This document shows, piece after piece, positions 1 through 12,900 of a stretch of 64,000 nucleotides of DNA (within the stretch, counting starts at the first letter, position 1; the number at the start of each line of letters is the position of its first letter). This DNA is from Silene conica. Taxonomy: Eukaryota > Streptophyta > Magnoliopsida > Caryophyllales > Caryophyllaceae. The DNA is taken from contig CM055319.2 of assembly GCA_029255685.2 (NCBI GenBank), positions 32,141,068 to 32,205,067 of the forward strand, written 5' to 3'. The notes under the pieces are model-generated. The model searched no databases, was not told where the DNA came from, and saw only the letters and a program-made list of their open reading frames with translations. The translations under genes were made by a program, and so were the position numbers.

Positions 1-299
1 AGACTTTTTGTGAAAATGATACGTTTGAACGTACATATTAGAGACAAATTTGGGGTGCTTCATCTTGAGTTGAAACCCAACAATGACCGAAATAACGGAA
101 GATATGATAGGAAGGCCACATTATTAATGTGAATGTGGTTCATTTATTAAGGGGTTATCATTTCATGCATCCAAAAACATGAGAAAAAGTCTCCCTTATT
201 TAGTGTTTGCTATTAGCAAAGCGGTTCATAGCTCCACACTAAAATCTGTTTTTTGAAGCTTGTATGAGTTACATGTCCTAAGCCTTTTGATACGACATT

Positions 300-1190
300 C
301 ACCCTAGAAGTCACAAACCATCAAGTAGAAATAAAGAACATGGCCGGGGGAACAAAAAGTGTCAAACGAGTTCAAAAGATTTATTCAGATGTGGAAGCAC
401 AATTATCCCATGCTTATCTATGCTATCAGAATAGTCATGACTAACATTGCAGATGGTATTGCTTTTAAAAAAAAGGTGACCTAGTATGGCTACACCTACA
501 TAAAGAGAGGTTAAGAAGAAAAGAAGCTCAAGCCTATTTGGTATGGACCATTAAAACTTAAAATTCATCAAACAAATCTATCTTCCGCCATACATCCATA
601 AGATTCGGTGATTCTGCTGAACATTTGAAGATCTTTGAATCATCTCTACTATATGATAATCCTAATGAAAAAGGTTACTCTACTTCCTTGAGTTGATATC
701 GGGAAATAGAAGGATTTCAAGGATTATACATCTCTCATAGAAAGTAAAGAGTTCAAGAAGCAAGTTCATTAACTTCTTGTAGGAGTTATAAAATCAAGTT
801 GCTCATCATGTGGTTCACCATTCTTGTACAAAATTTACCAAAGAAAGATAGAGGATGGCACATGTCACATGTGTATGGGTTTTAGAGACATTAATTAAGT
901 TGCCATTATGAATCGGTATCCAGTACCAAGGATTGATGATCTTTTGGATCAAGTCCAGGGTGCTCGTTACCTCTCGAGACTTAATCTCAAAATCAGTTGC
1001 CATCGGGTTCCCATAGATGAACAGACTTGGAAAATCGCTTCGAGAACAATGCTGGGATTATATGAGTGGTTAGTAATGCCATTCCGACTATGTAACCCTC
1101 CAACAAGCTTTTTTAGGCTAATGAATGATGTACTTCGCTCTTTTATCGATAAATTTGTCGTTGTGTATATGGATTGTATAGTTATATAGA
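300..1190 (+). mobile_element. Ty3/gypsy (chromovirus-like) remnant
   Basis: Two pol fragments are visible. Around 360-700 a degraded translation resembles the integrase C-terminus of plant gypsy elements (a GDLVWLHLHKER-like block). At 908-1189 there is a reverse transcriptase fragment with the conserved NRYPVPRIDDLLDQ and LYEWLVMPF blocks and a decayed YxDD region. Integrase normally follows reverse transcriptase, so finding it first means the pieces are rearranged. No LTRs were recognised. It is an old, badly broken fossil, probably lying in an upstream intron or the 5' flank of the host gene. Bases 1-299 may belong to it too, but I see nothing diagnostic there. Confidence 0.75.
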
Positions 1191-1648
1191 GTGTGTACAG
1201 GAGGAAGATATAAAAACATTTATAAGGTTTATTACGTGATTTTTCTTTGTCACCATTTAAAGTACCAATCTAATTGTGTAGTCTATTTCTATATATAAGT
1301 AGCCACTCTATTCCTATTAGATTTATATCTTGTAGAAGTTTTGGATGTAGTGGTATTAGAGCCTGTTAGCCTTGTAAAAACAGCAGTGATTGCGGTTCCA
1401 CCATTACCCAAAAAAAAAAAAAAATACTTGGGAACTTTGGTTAACATTTGCATACATCAACTTACGTTAGCTGATTAACCGTTCCCACAAAATCAATACA
1501 AACTAGTTGTGAAGGTAAATGAGACGAGAAAGTGTAGCTGTAGCAGCTGTAGCTGTATGAAGTTCAATGTAAGCTATTGTAATTTGTCCCTTCTTCCAAT
1601 ATCCATTTCTCTAATTGACTTTGTGTTATGCATATTCTACGGTGTCAG
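1191..1648. other. Non-coding, no recognised feature
   Basis: AT-rich sequence between the gypsy remnant and the first visible host exon. It ends in an AG acceptor at 1647-1648. No exon homologous to the N-terminus of the glycosyltransferase-like protein was found here, so the preceding exon should lie left of the window. Confidence 0.5.
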
Positions 1649-3888
1649 ATTTTGGGAAACTTGAAGAAGAATGCTGAGTCATTATTGCTGTTCACTGTGA
1701 TGAGGAACTTACGACATATTGGCTATATGCTAAAGGTATCCTTTTGAAGTATCATATTTCTTTGCTTTCTCTTGCATGCGTGTGCAAGACTTTCTTTAAG
1801 ACATCTGACTTGCGTTGCAGAAGTTGCTGAATATATTGCATTTAGGTGTGACCTGTATATAGAAATATCTAAAGTGGTAATTATACTCCCATCGGTTTCA
1901 CTACATCGGTGTATCTTGTTGTAAAAGTCAGTTTGAAGATTGAGAGGGTCGTTAAAGTTCTTGACATACCAGCAGTACTCTATATTTGAAAAGTGCCCTG
2001 AATTGTTTCCCGCAATGATCCTGTAATTAATTTTATTATTATATGGCACTAGTATTGGTGCCAGACGAGTGTATGAGATCTGAAAGTTAATTATTTTCTA
2101 TAAAATAAGTTGAAAAATCATTAAAATGGAGAAGTAATAGACCGGATGAATCCAACTTTTTTGTTCATTTAGTTTCCAGAATATTTGAAAGGTCTTGCTA
2201 CATTTTAAAAGCTCTAAAAACATAGAATGTTACAAGTAAAGTTCCATTACTTGTTCAAAAAAAGGTATTGAAACGGGAATAAAACACCTTGGTCCGTCCT
2301 CAAATTTACGTCCAAAACAGGCCTAGGATTCCGTGCACACATGGCCCAATGTGACGGTTTCTTTTTGTTCATCCTAAGTTCCACCATTGGCCCTTTCATC
2401 AATCATCCTTAAAGTTAGCAAAGGGAAGTCAACAAGCAATGTAAGGATGGTGTGATAGCAGCCGTTTTTTTGTGAAGATAAGGGATGATCCAATGGGTAC
2501 TTCAAGGGTTAAGCATGCTTCTTCTTTTTGTGTCATAAGTGTAAGACCTTGAGCTTTGTGTGGTCTTTTGTTGGTCTTACACGGCTCCTAGGGGCTGATT
2601 AGAAGCCTTCTTTTTATTTTGTTTAAATGTACACCCTTGGATGTAAGATGAAGGGCCTAGATTAGTAGACTTGGTACTATATAAACCAAGCACACTTAGT
2701 GTATTTTGTCAGATTTGCTTTAGTTTATGAACAAGAAAAAACCAAGTGTTTTTCAACCAAAATCTCTTCTCTTTGCTGTGTGCTTGAGAAGCTCTATTGC
2801 TTAGTGCAGGGTGGCTAATCCTTTGCTTAGTGCTTGGATTAGTTTAGGCTTAATCTATTGCCGTGTGTTCTGATTAGGTCATATCCTTTCCTTTGTTTCT
2901 TTTCGTTCCAAAACAGCAACCAAACGGTTCCTTAAACCGTTCAATTAATCCTATAAAACATCCAAACCAGAATGTTAAACACTTATTTGTATGTTCAATT
3001 CTGACTAAAATTTCGAGTGTTTAGGTTTCACGCCATGTATCAGATCTAAGTGAAAAGAAAAAAAATGAAAGAAATGGGTAACAAATAAGTAGTATTTTAC
3101 TCTTAGGAGATTCGGAGCATGAAAGAATTGGAGAAGTAAGTGCTAGGTTAGAGACTTTCACTCAGCACTATTTTTCATATTATCGCTTACTAAGGTATTA
3201 GGTTTTAATGTTTTTCCTATGTTTCGGAAAAAAATGATTGATACTAATATTTCGTTAGAAATAGGCTTTAACCCATTAAAGTTCTGTGACAGCTATGCAA
3301 TTAGATGTATGTTGCAATTTGCAATGTATTTCATATAGATCTCCTTTTGCTGGCTTGAGAAACTGCTAGATGATTCTACTCCAGTTAGACTTATCTCTTT
3401 GTGTTTATTTTGTGGCCAAATATTTCTCTGTGAAACCGTGAAGCTTTTTTAGAAACGGTTTTTCATCGTGTGCCCTAAAGGCACACGTTAATAGTCTAGA
3501 AAAAGAAAGATTTTGAGAATATATCATGAATAGTTGATACACAAACTCACATTTACCATAATTTGTGAAATATTCTCAACAATCTTTCTCTAATTAACTT
3601 ATTAACATGTGCCCTTAGGGCACACGTTAGGAAAACCGTTTTAGTAATACTTTAAAGAAACATCATCTGCCCTATTTTACTTGTTTTATTGATTACATAA
3701 TAGAATTTTGATGTTCGACATTAAACAATAATATATTTCATTTTTTTGGTGTTATTGGCTTGGATTTCCCTTAAATAAGGCAAGTTATATCCCCGTATTC
3801 CCATCCCTCTCACTCTCAATATCCATTATCCATTTCTCCCCATCTTTATTTTTTTGCTGCGGTGAAGAGCAATGTTTGAGAATAACCA

Positions 3889-3920
<32 letters not shown>

Positions 3921-6900
3921 GAGCAGAGAGGGCTTTGGAGTATGTAGTATGTAGTCTGTATTCTATCATTATCTGTGTGTTATGGATTTGTGCAGTGTAT
4001 ATTTGATGTATGTTTATGAGTTTTTTTTCACGCGTTGATCAATTCTTGTGCCAAAACTGTCATAATTGCTTTCTGCCGGGTCTGTTTTGGGGCTCCTACC
4101 TGTCTGCTTAGTTTTTAAAAATTCAGGTTCTGTAGCATCATTCATAATTTGTGTGGCTTCTTGGCAGCTATATGCTCTGAAGGATGGGGAAGCACGGGCG
4201 ATGTGGGAAGAAATAGGAGGTCAAATGACAATTTTAAATCTTGAACGATATGGCCATTTTGATTGGTCCCTGTATGTTTGCTAGTTAACTACTACACTTT
4301 GTCTATAGACTAATTTGAAGTTTAAAAGAAATTACTTTAATGTTTAAATTTTAAACAACTAAATTTTCGATAACCTTCTTTTAAACAGTAACTTGCATTA
4401 ATTTACTATTTTTATTTTCCTGGCTACAGTTTTGAGGGTGTCATTGTAGATTCAGTTGAAGTGAAAGATGTCATATCCAGGTAATTATTTTTTGATTATT
4501 TGATACTCCCTCTGTCCCGGTCATTTGTTGTCCTATTCCATTTTTGGGTGTCTCCGTCAATTGTTGTCTTTTCTATTTTAAAAATGAACTTGTTGAGCAA
4601 TTTGATCATTCACACACAATTTGGTCCACTTGTCATTTAGTAATTGACCCCCTCTTTTCTTGGTCTTGTGCCAAAACCAAAGGACAACATTTGACCGGGA
4701 CGGAGGTAGCATTTTATACAACAGAGTGTATGATAATTTAAGGGTTGTCCTGAACCTTTGACTTTCGTACATTGTGTTACAAATGAATTGTCATTGCGAA
4801 TTGTCGTTATGTTGGATTGGTATTTACTCATATACTTCCAACTGAAATTAATTGTTTGCCTGTCATATTTGTTGCTGCTAACCTAAGTTTCTACGTACAG
4901 AGATTTTACGAGCTCTATATTTTTGCAGCCTCATGCAGGAGCCATTTTGTTCTGTACCACTTGTATGGATAATTCAAGAGGATAGTCTTGCAAAGCGCCT
5001 TTTACATTATAATCGGATGGAATGGCAACCTCTAATATCTCACTGGAGACATGTATTCAGTAGAGCTGATGTTGTTGTCTTTCCTGATTTCTCTCTCCCG
5101 GTATACGTGCCATTTCAGTTTTTTCTAGTGTCATTTTGGACTTTTCTAGCGATGTGATTTTAACATTTTGTTACTCTTAATTTTCTCAGTCTTCATATCT
5201 CTGTGTATCAGATGTTATATAGTTCTCTAGACAGTGGAAACTTCTTTGTTGTTCCGGGGTCACCAATAGATGTATGGGCTGCTGAAAGCTTTGTCAAAAA
5301 CCATTCCAAAGCCATGTTGAGGATGAGCAGTGGATATAGTGTAGATGATGTACTGGTTTTAGTTCTTGGAAACTCCGTCTTCTACAATGAACTGTCATGG
5401 GATTATGCTGTTGCCATGCATACTATCGGACCACTTCTTACAAAGTATGCAAAGGGAAAGGATGATAATGGATCCTTCAAGTTCATCTTCTTATGCGGCA
5501 ATGCCAGTGAGGGCTATAATGATGATTTGGAGGTGCTCAAAACTTCTCTTTTCTGCAGTACTTATTTTCATTTATTTCAAATTTTCTTGTGGAGTATTGT
5601 GTGGTCTAAATCTATCCAGATATCTCCTATTCCTTGTTTGGATGAAGGGATTTTGAGGGAAAGAGAGGTGAGGAAAAAGGAAAAAAACGCGTTCCATTTT
5701 TTGGTTAGTAAATTGGATTGGGGGAAATGTAGTGATTCATTTTCTTTTTTACCCATGCCAAATATGAGTACTAACATTGGAAACATTTGAGAGGAAAACA
5801 TTATTGACTAATGACCCCTCTCCTTCACCATCCTTCCACCCTGCCCCTCCTAGTCTCGTATTATTGTATCAAACCAAACCCTTAGTTTTGATGAAGCAAT
5901 ATCAGCCTTCATGCAAACAATTGTTCTTCATTGGACATAGATTTTATGGGTTCTAACTTGTTTATCTCAGATAATGATCATGGAAAACACTAGCCATCAA
6001 CAATCACTTTGTTTTTCTCTAAGGCCTTGTTCTTTTGGACTTAATGTCACCCTCTTCAAGTTCAATTCGAATCCTACAAGTTGAGTTCAGGAAAGTTAAG
6101 ATCCTATAAGTTCGGTTCAGATCATATAAATTCTCCTATAAGTTCAACTCATGAAAGTCCAGTTCAATTCATACCCACTTTCCTATAAGTTCAATTTAGA
6201 TCTTATAAGTTCAGTTTAGAAAAATTAAGATCCTATTAATTCAATTCAGAAAAAGTTTCTTCAAAAGAAGAGGGCCTAAGACCACTCTAAGCGAAAGTAA
6301 CCATAACTCTAATTCTTGATATTCATATGTTGAACCAACTGTACCATCTCAGCTATAATTGCTTTCGACCGTGCCCTTGTCATCCACATTAAGTCTAGTG
6401 GAGTGGAGAGTGAACTGGGCATAAAAAAAATGCAAAATCAGTATTATTCTAAGCATCTCAATACCGTTCAAAAGGAAGCCTCATTCAGAATAGGCCACAT
6501 GATCAGTCATATAGTAGCTTTCGAGGCAAGGATGCTAATCATATAGAGTTACTTATGAAACCACAGTACCCTTAACCCGCGACAAAAAATATAGGAACGG
6601 ACTTGTCGAGCACTTGAGGTAAGTTACCAAAGGGGATATAAATTGTTGTGACCACAATTGAGGTGTTGGCTTATTCTATGTTCATGTATCACAGAGGAGT
6701 ATATCATGCAGAATCATCCAGAACAAAGTAGCGTTTATGACTTTATTCACCTCCATTGCATTTGCAGGCACTACTTTTGACATTTTTTCATGACTTTCTT
6801 ATTCTGTTTTTAGCACATTCTCTTACCCTTTTCCGAGCCAAATGCCCCCTTCATTTCTCTGGTGAAATTATGTTATTATTTCATTCATATGGTCAGGGTG

Positions 6901-9900
6901 TTGCTACACGGCTAAGACTTAATCCAGGATCACTGGGGCACTACCGTATGGACCATGATGTGAATGGAGCGATACTGATGGCAGACATTGTTCTGCATGG
7001 ATCATCACATGAAGAACAAGCTTTCCCTCCATTGCTAATTAGAGCTATGTCATTCGGGATACCCATTATTGTGCCTGATATTTCAGTAACTAGGAGATAT
7101 GTGAGTTTCTGGAGCTCTGATATTTGACATTAATTTTGTCAATCGTTTTTTGTTTGTGAGGTTCCTCATTTTGTAGGTTGTTGATGGTGTCCATGGGATG
7201 ATTTTCTCTAAACACAATCCCGATGATTTGCTAAGAGTCTTCTCAATTTTAATAGCAAGTGATAAGAAATTGTCCAAATTTGGTCATGCTGTTGGATCTG
7301 CCGGGAAGCTCATTGCCAGGAACCTATTAGCTTCAGAATCAATCGTTGGCTATGCCAAACTTATGGAAAACATTCTTAAGTTTCCTTCAGATGTTTTTTT
7401 GCCCGCTCCAACTTCTGACATTCAACAGGACTCCTGGGATTGGAATTCCTTTATTGACGTGATGGAACAATCAACTGATAATGACGAAGGCAATATAGTA
7501 GGAGATCCCAGTATTGTCATTAATCTTGAGGAAGAATTCAGTAGAACTGTTTCTTTGAGAAATAATTCCGAGGATAACAATGAGGTTGCAGGACAGGATG
7601 TGGTGAGTGTGGAAGACGTAGATGATGTTGAAGAAATAATCAGCTTTGAAGAATTCCAGAGAGTAGAGATGGATCAGGCATTTCCCTTGCCTTCTGAATT
7701 TTGTCTATTTTCCCGTATCCATGGTATCAAATCTTGGTCTCGTGCTTAATCTCATAGTTGATGATCATGGCCTGGATCTCTGTAGCTGGTCCATATACTG
7801 CTGATACGACACAAATGTGCAGTAGTTTGATATTCAAAAGCATGGTAACTTTGTCGTGATGCGGCTTTGTGACCCAAATTTAATACCATTCCCTCATCCC
7901 TCTCATTTCGTCCAATTTGTTTTCACCCTATGTTTTATATTTCTTGGCCATCGAGTTATTGTGTAAACTAATCAACTTGTTAGTTGCTGCACAGATTGAT
8001 GAGAGAATGGAGAAGGATCCTGGTACTTGGGATGAGATATACCGAAATGCTCGTAAATCTGAAAAGCTCAGATTTGAAGTAAATGAAAGGGATGAGGGTG
8101 AGCTACAAAGAACAGGCCGTTTGTTGTGCATTTATGAGGTGTATAGTGGAGCTGGGACCTGGCCTCTTTTGCATCATGGTTCCTTGTATCGTGGGTTAAG
8201 TCTTGTAAGTTCCCTAAGAATCTCAACTCTTGCCAAGGATTTCTGTCACATACTTCCATGCTTATGATATATTGCTTCCTGTTTTTGTGGTACTTCAATC
8301 ATTATATATCTTTGATTTTTTTGGATAAATCATATGATTAAATGCTGAAGGCGGTAACAGAATGATAACACTTAATATACTAACCTTGGATCATAAAATC
8401 CAAAAATTTAAAGCTACTTGTCCTGAGGCAAACATTGTAAAATCGTCACCCCAAAATGGCAACTAAGAAGAACACCACAGCTATGTTACTCAGACTCGTT
8501 TAGAAGTACCCGACACGGGTACGTGTCCAAGTGTCGGACTCTGGTTATTTTATTGAAAAATATGCACATTTTGGTCTAAAATGAGGTGTCCATGTGTCAT
8601 ACCCATGTCCGAGTGTCGAGTGTCGGACACGGGTACGCGGGGAAATTAGAAGAGTCGGAGTAACATAGCACCACAGTATCCCGAGAATACAGATGGTAAC
8701 AAAAATCTATCTTGGTGAAGGCAGGGCTAAATGTGAAGACTGAAGTCAGTTACTATGGTTGAAGTGCTCACAATAATTCTTTTTCCTTATTTGGGATAGT
8801 ATCTTTGCAAAAGACTTTTCGAAATAAACTAAATTCTCCTTTTCTTATGGAGTCCTGATAGGCTAATCGTATATCTACCAAAGATAACCAACTGGTCTAA
8901 CTAATATAGACAGGGAAGTCAGGATCGTATTCACAGGGAGACAAGAATCTCTATTTATTAACTAAAGTCTGTCTTAAAGTAACCAATATGAGGTTTAATG
9001 ATTTGGTGATTAATAAACTAAGGAAAATAAATAACTAAACAAAAGATTAAAAAGAAGATTTAAATATAAGGAGAGGGAACTAGGATTGTCGGTTCACCAT
9101 GGTCAACGGTCAAAGGTAAAGTCAAGGACTAGTGAATATTCGGTTTGAAGGGTAACGAATAGGTCTCTCGGTCTACTATTCACCCTAAAATACTAAAAAC
9201 TTTGCTTTCGCCCTAATTAACGTACTTTATTGTTCGCAACAGCTCTAGCCCCTCCCCATCTATCGATCTAGGTCGAAGTGTACCTGATTAATTAACTAGC
9301 TACGTTGACTTTTGTTTAATTGATATTAAGTATTGTGATTAACAATTCAGACATGTGAAATAAGCCAGAACTAAACAAATAATTAAGATCGCATTAAAAC
9401 CATGGCTCCCCTAAATCTCAGAAATTAGCTACTCATATTAATTTTATTGCAAATAACAATAATAAAATCTATTAACGAATTAGGCATGACGAATAAATAA
9501 ACTAATATGCAAAAGTAGTAAAGAATAAAAGAAGAACAAAAGAATAAAGATGACAAAAATAAATAAGGAACAAAAGTTAATTGAATTACCGAAGAGAAAG
9601 GATTAGTGGATTACACATTGCTAAAGGATTAGATCTAGAATTCCAAGCTAAAAATAACTTCCTAAATTATTTTGATACCTAAAATTGTATATAAGGCCCC
9701 TTTATATAATAAAAGAGTCCTGAATAAAGAAAACCCTTAATAGTCCTTTACCCTTAATGGGCCAAAGTACTGACGCTAAAGAAAATCTCGCTGAAGCTTA
9801 GAAAAAGTTGATCGACAAAGTGGTGTCTGTGGATCGACCAAAACAACTCCGTCGATCGACTTTTCTTCGGCGCGCAATTCCTGTACTGAACTTCAAACGA

Positions 9901-12900
9901 CCGTCATTTCTTCGTTACTTGGGCAAATATAGCGTGTTTGTTGGCGTTGGAAAGCTAACATGATACACTTTCACTTTCCTGAAACGAGTATGAATACACC
10001 AAAGTAGCAAATGTGGAGAATTTGACACTAAAATAGCTCCTAAGAGCATCTAATGTGCATATAAATGCGTGCAAATAGTTGAATAAACGTATAGAAAAGG
10101 CACGCATCAAGTCCTAACATTTTACTCTTAAAATTCATTGTGGTGTGACAATGGATTAGTACTTATGATTTAGGTTGAGCTTCTGAAAGGCTACTTAAAT
10201 TGGAATGCTTGTTAATGACTTTATGAGACTCTTACTTCCCTATAAACCTCATTGTCAACATGGTCCAATCTTAATCAACATTGAGACGGTCTTCCGAGTG
10301 AGCCAAATCTGGCTAGCACCACTTCCTTGGTGAGAATAGAATAATGGAACTGATTTAACTAGGTTTGTGACCCGTGAAATTCACGGGTTTATCTGTTTTA
10401 ATTTTGTTATTTTTATCGTATTTTTGATATTTGTTCGAACAATTAGTTGTTGATCCATTTAAAAAGATACAGTCTTGAAATAAATAAAAGTTAGTTAGTT
10501 AATACCTTACAACTTTGGTTTATTTTTCAAATCAAATCGTCCAAGCGACAATGTGGTAGCTACTGGTTTTGGGAACTTGACAACAGAGCAATGACATAGG
10601 CGACTTATTATATATGTGTGTTTTATTTCGCAATATATAAACCGAGTTATTCAAATATTAAATGTTGAAACCACCTCTATTAAATTGTTTTCATATCGGA
10701 AAAACCTTAATGACGCTTTATAAGGTTGTAAATTCAATATTTCAATATAGCCATCACCAAATAATTTTCAGCCCTCTCCATCAACCATCCCATAAAAATA
10801 TATTTTTGAAGTCTTATCACCTTGTGCATGCTTCAAATATTATTTACATCTAGAAAGCATTTATTATATCGATAGAAAATATTAGATACGATTCAAACGG
10901 TATCTACTCCATATATTACGAATTAAATTTTCATTTCAATTGTTCAATAATCTGAAAAACTTTATTCCCTAAATCCGAATTCCAAAAGGTTCATAAACTT
11001 TTTAAATTTCCTTATTGCTATTTCAAAAATTTGGTCTATATCTTGTTATACTTAAGTTCACGATCCTATATAAAATTAGTATTAAAGAAAATAAAATAAT
11101 TTATTCCTGTTTTGGAAAAAAAACACAAACTTAAAGATACACGGTAGAATTTAGAAATTATACTATTTGATATGTACCTGGAGGTTCACTTTTGTTTCCC
11201 TTTAGTACGCTTCCTTTTAATACATACCTTGATAATAGTTCATATGAAATAAAAAAAAACATATGTTAGAGATGATTATACTCATGAATAGAAAAATACA
11301 AAGTCAAAAGGCTGGATCGGGAAAATATAATAGTAAAATTACACAACCATATATGTTTAATAACAAAATAAAAGAAATAGTATAAGATCTCTATTTTGAG
11401 GTCAAGAAAAAAAATGGTTTGATGTTACTCAAGCTTGCATGATTGCATCACATGTAAACCTGTCAAAATCTTATCGACCGTTATTCCAGAGTTAGGACCT
11501 GGACCCGAAATGTTGACCTTTGACCCACTGGACCCAAACCCGAAATGACCCGTAATCCGACCTGACCTGAACTGACCTATGGGTCAAAGATAAATTTATT
11601 TTGAATGTGAATATAAAACAGTTATAGCACAAATATTGTTGAAAAATTGATATTGAAATATTATATTAGAATGGTAATTAAGAAAATAATACTTTTTGTA
11701 TTTTATTACAAATACAATTAAAAAATCTGCTATATAACTTTAATAATATTTATTAATAAAATAATTGTTAAAATGACTTAAGTGTTACAACTATTTCAAT
11801 ATAAGTAATGCAATGAATGAATATTATTAAAATCTTAATACTAAATATGTTTTTTTTTTCAATTTTAAAAAAAGGTTTAAATAGACGTTGGGAGATTTTC
11901 TTTTTATGTGTTTCGGACCTTACCTGACCCGTGACTGGACCTGTCTGACACCGTTTGATAGGTCTAGTCACGTGTTTTTGAATATACTATGTTTTTATTT
12001 ATTCACGTTCGTTTGTCGTGCTTATATTCATATCAGTCTAGGAGAACAAGAAGGCTAAGTTCAGATGATGTAGATGCAGCTTATAGGCTTCCGCTATTAA
12101 ATGATTCTCGGTACCATGATGTTCTCTGTGAAATGGGCGGCCTGTTCTCAATTGCGTATAAGGTGGATGACATTCACAAGCGACCATGGATTGGGTTTCA
12201 GTCTTGGCGAGCTTCGGGTAAAGAGGTAACTTTCAGAGCTAAGGGATAGTTTATATTGTGGATTATTGTCTTGATGATTCAAAATTTCAAGTCTTTCTAG
12301 AATTTGTTTCCTTACAAAAAACAATGCTTATGGAGACATATGTTACTAATTTATCCTATTCATGGTTTAAGATTGTGGTATCAGTCGCGATTTCGGTAAC
12401 GGTGTCGCGGAATCATCAACGACTCGACCGTCGCGCTCCTAGTCGGGGTTATCGTGGTTAAATTTGTTGACAAGCTTTTGTAGATCTTTTATCATCTATT
12501 GGTTATTCGATATAAAGTTTAGAAAAATTCTATTTAAAATAATTTATTGGACCAATGATATATTTTATGAGCTTTTCATTACAAAATTTGGCCGATACAC
12601 ATAACTAGTTCATTTCGGGTTAAGTTGGCCAATACATAGTTGTCTTGACCCATATTTTCCTATTTTTAATTTACATGAAACATATCGGGATATCTCGTAT
12701 CTCATCGGAGACATCTCAGATTCTCAGGTTATACGATACGTCTCGGATGAGATTTAAACCATGATCCTATTACAGAAACTATTACACTGTTGTCTAAGCT
12801 CATGCTTCATGCTTATATATTATTATATTTATATGTATCCGATGAGACAAATCATGGCGCTGTTGTATAAGATCATGCTTCTTATATCTGAATCCATATC

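Larger units (their letters stand above)
1736..4167 (+). other. Large intron of the glycosyltransferase-like gene
   Basis: A 2.4-kb intron with GT donor at 1736 and AG acceptor at 4166-4167 (the sequence cttggcag precedes the exon). It holds a possible LTR-like block, an inverted-repeat MITE and a TG microsatellite, listed separately. The rest is AT-rich with no recognised feature. Short open frames in it have no family resemblance. Confidence 0.8.

Noticed and set aside
908-1189. The 93-residue frame as a host gene
   Set aside because: It is a reverse transcriptase fragment of a gypsy fossil.
5203-5790. The 195-residue continuous frame at 5203-5790 as a stand-alone gene
   Set aside because: Its first part is exon 5 of the glycosyltransferase-like gene; after 5532 it reads into the intron.
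7645-7660. GT donor at 7663 (AGA then GTAGAG) ending exon 7
   Set aside because: It would remove the conserved VEMDQ residues. The GC donor at 7678 keeps a gap-free match; RNA data would decide.
10370-10394. Palindrome GACCCGTGAAATTCACGGG as a protein-binding site
   Set aside because: An isolated intronic near-palindrome without other support; more likely a relic of a repeat family.
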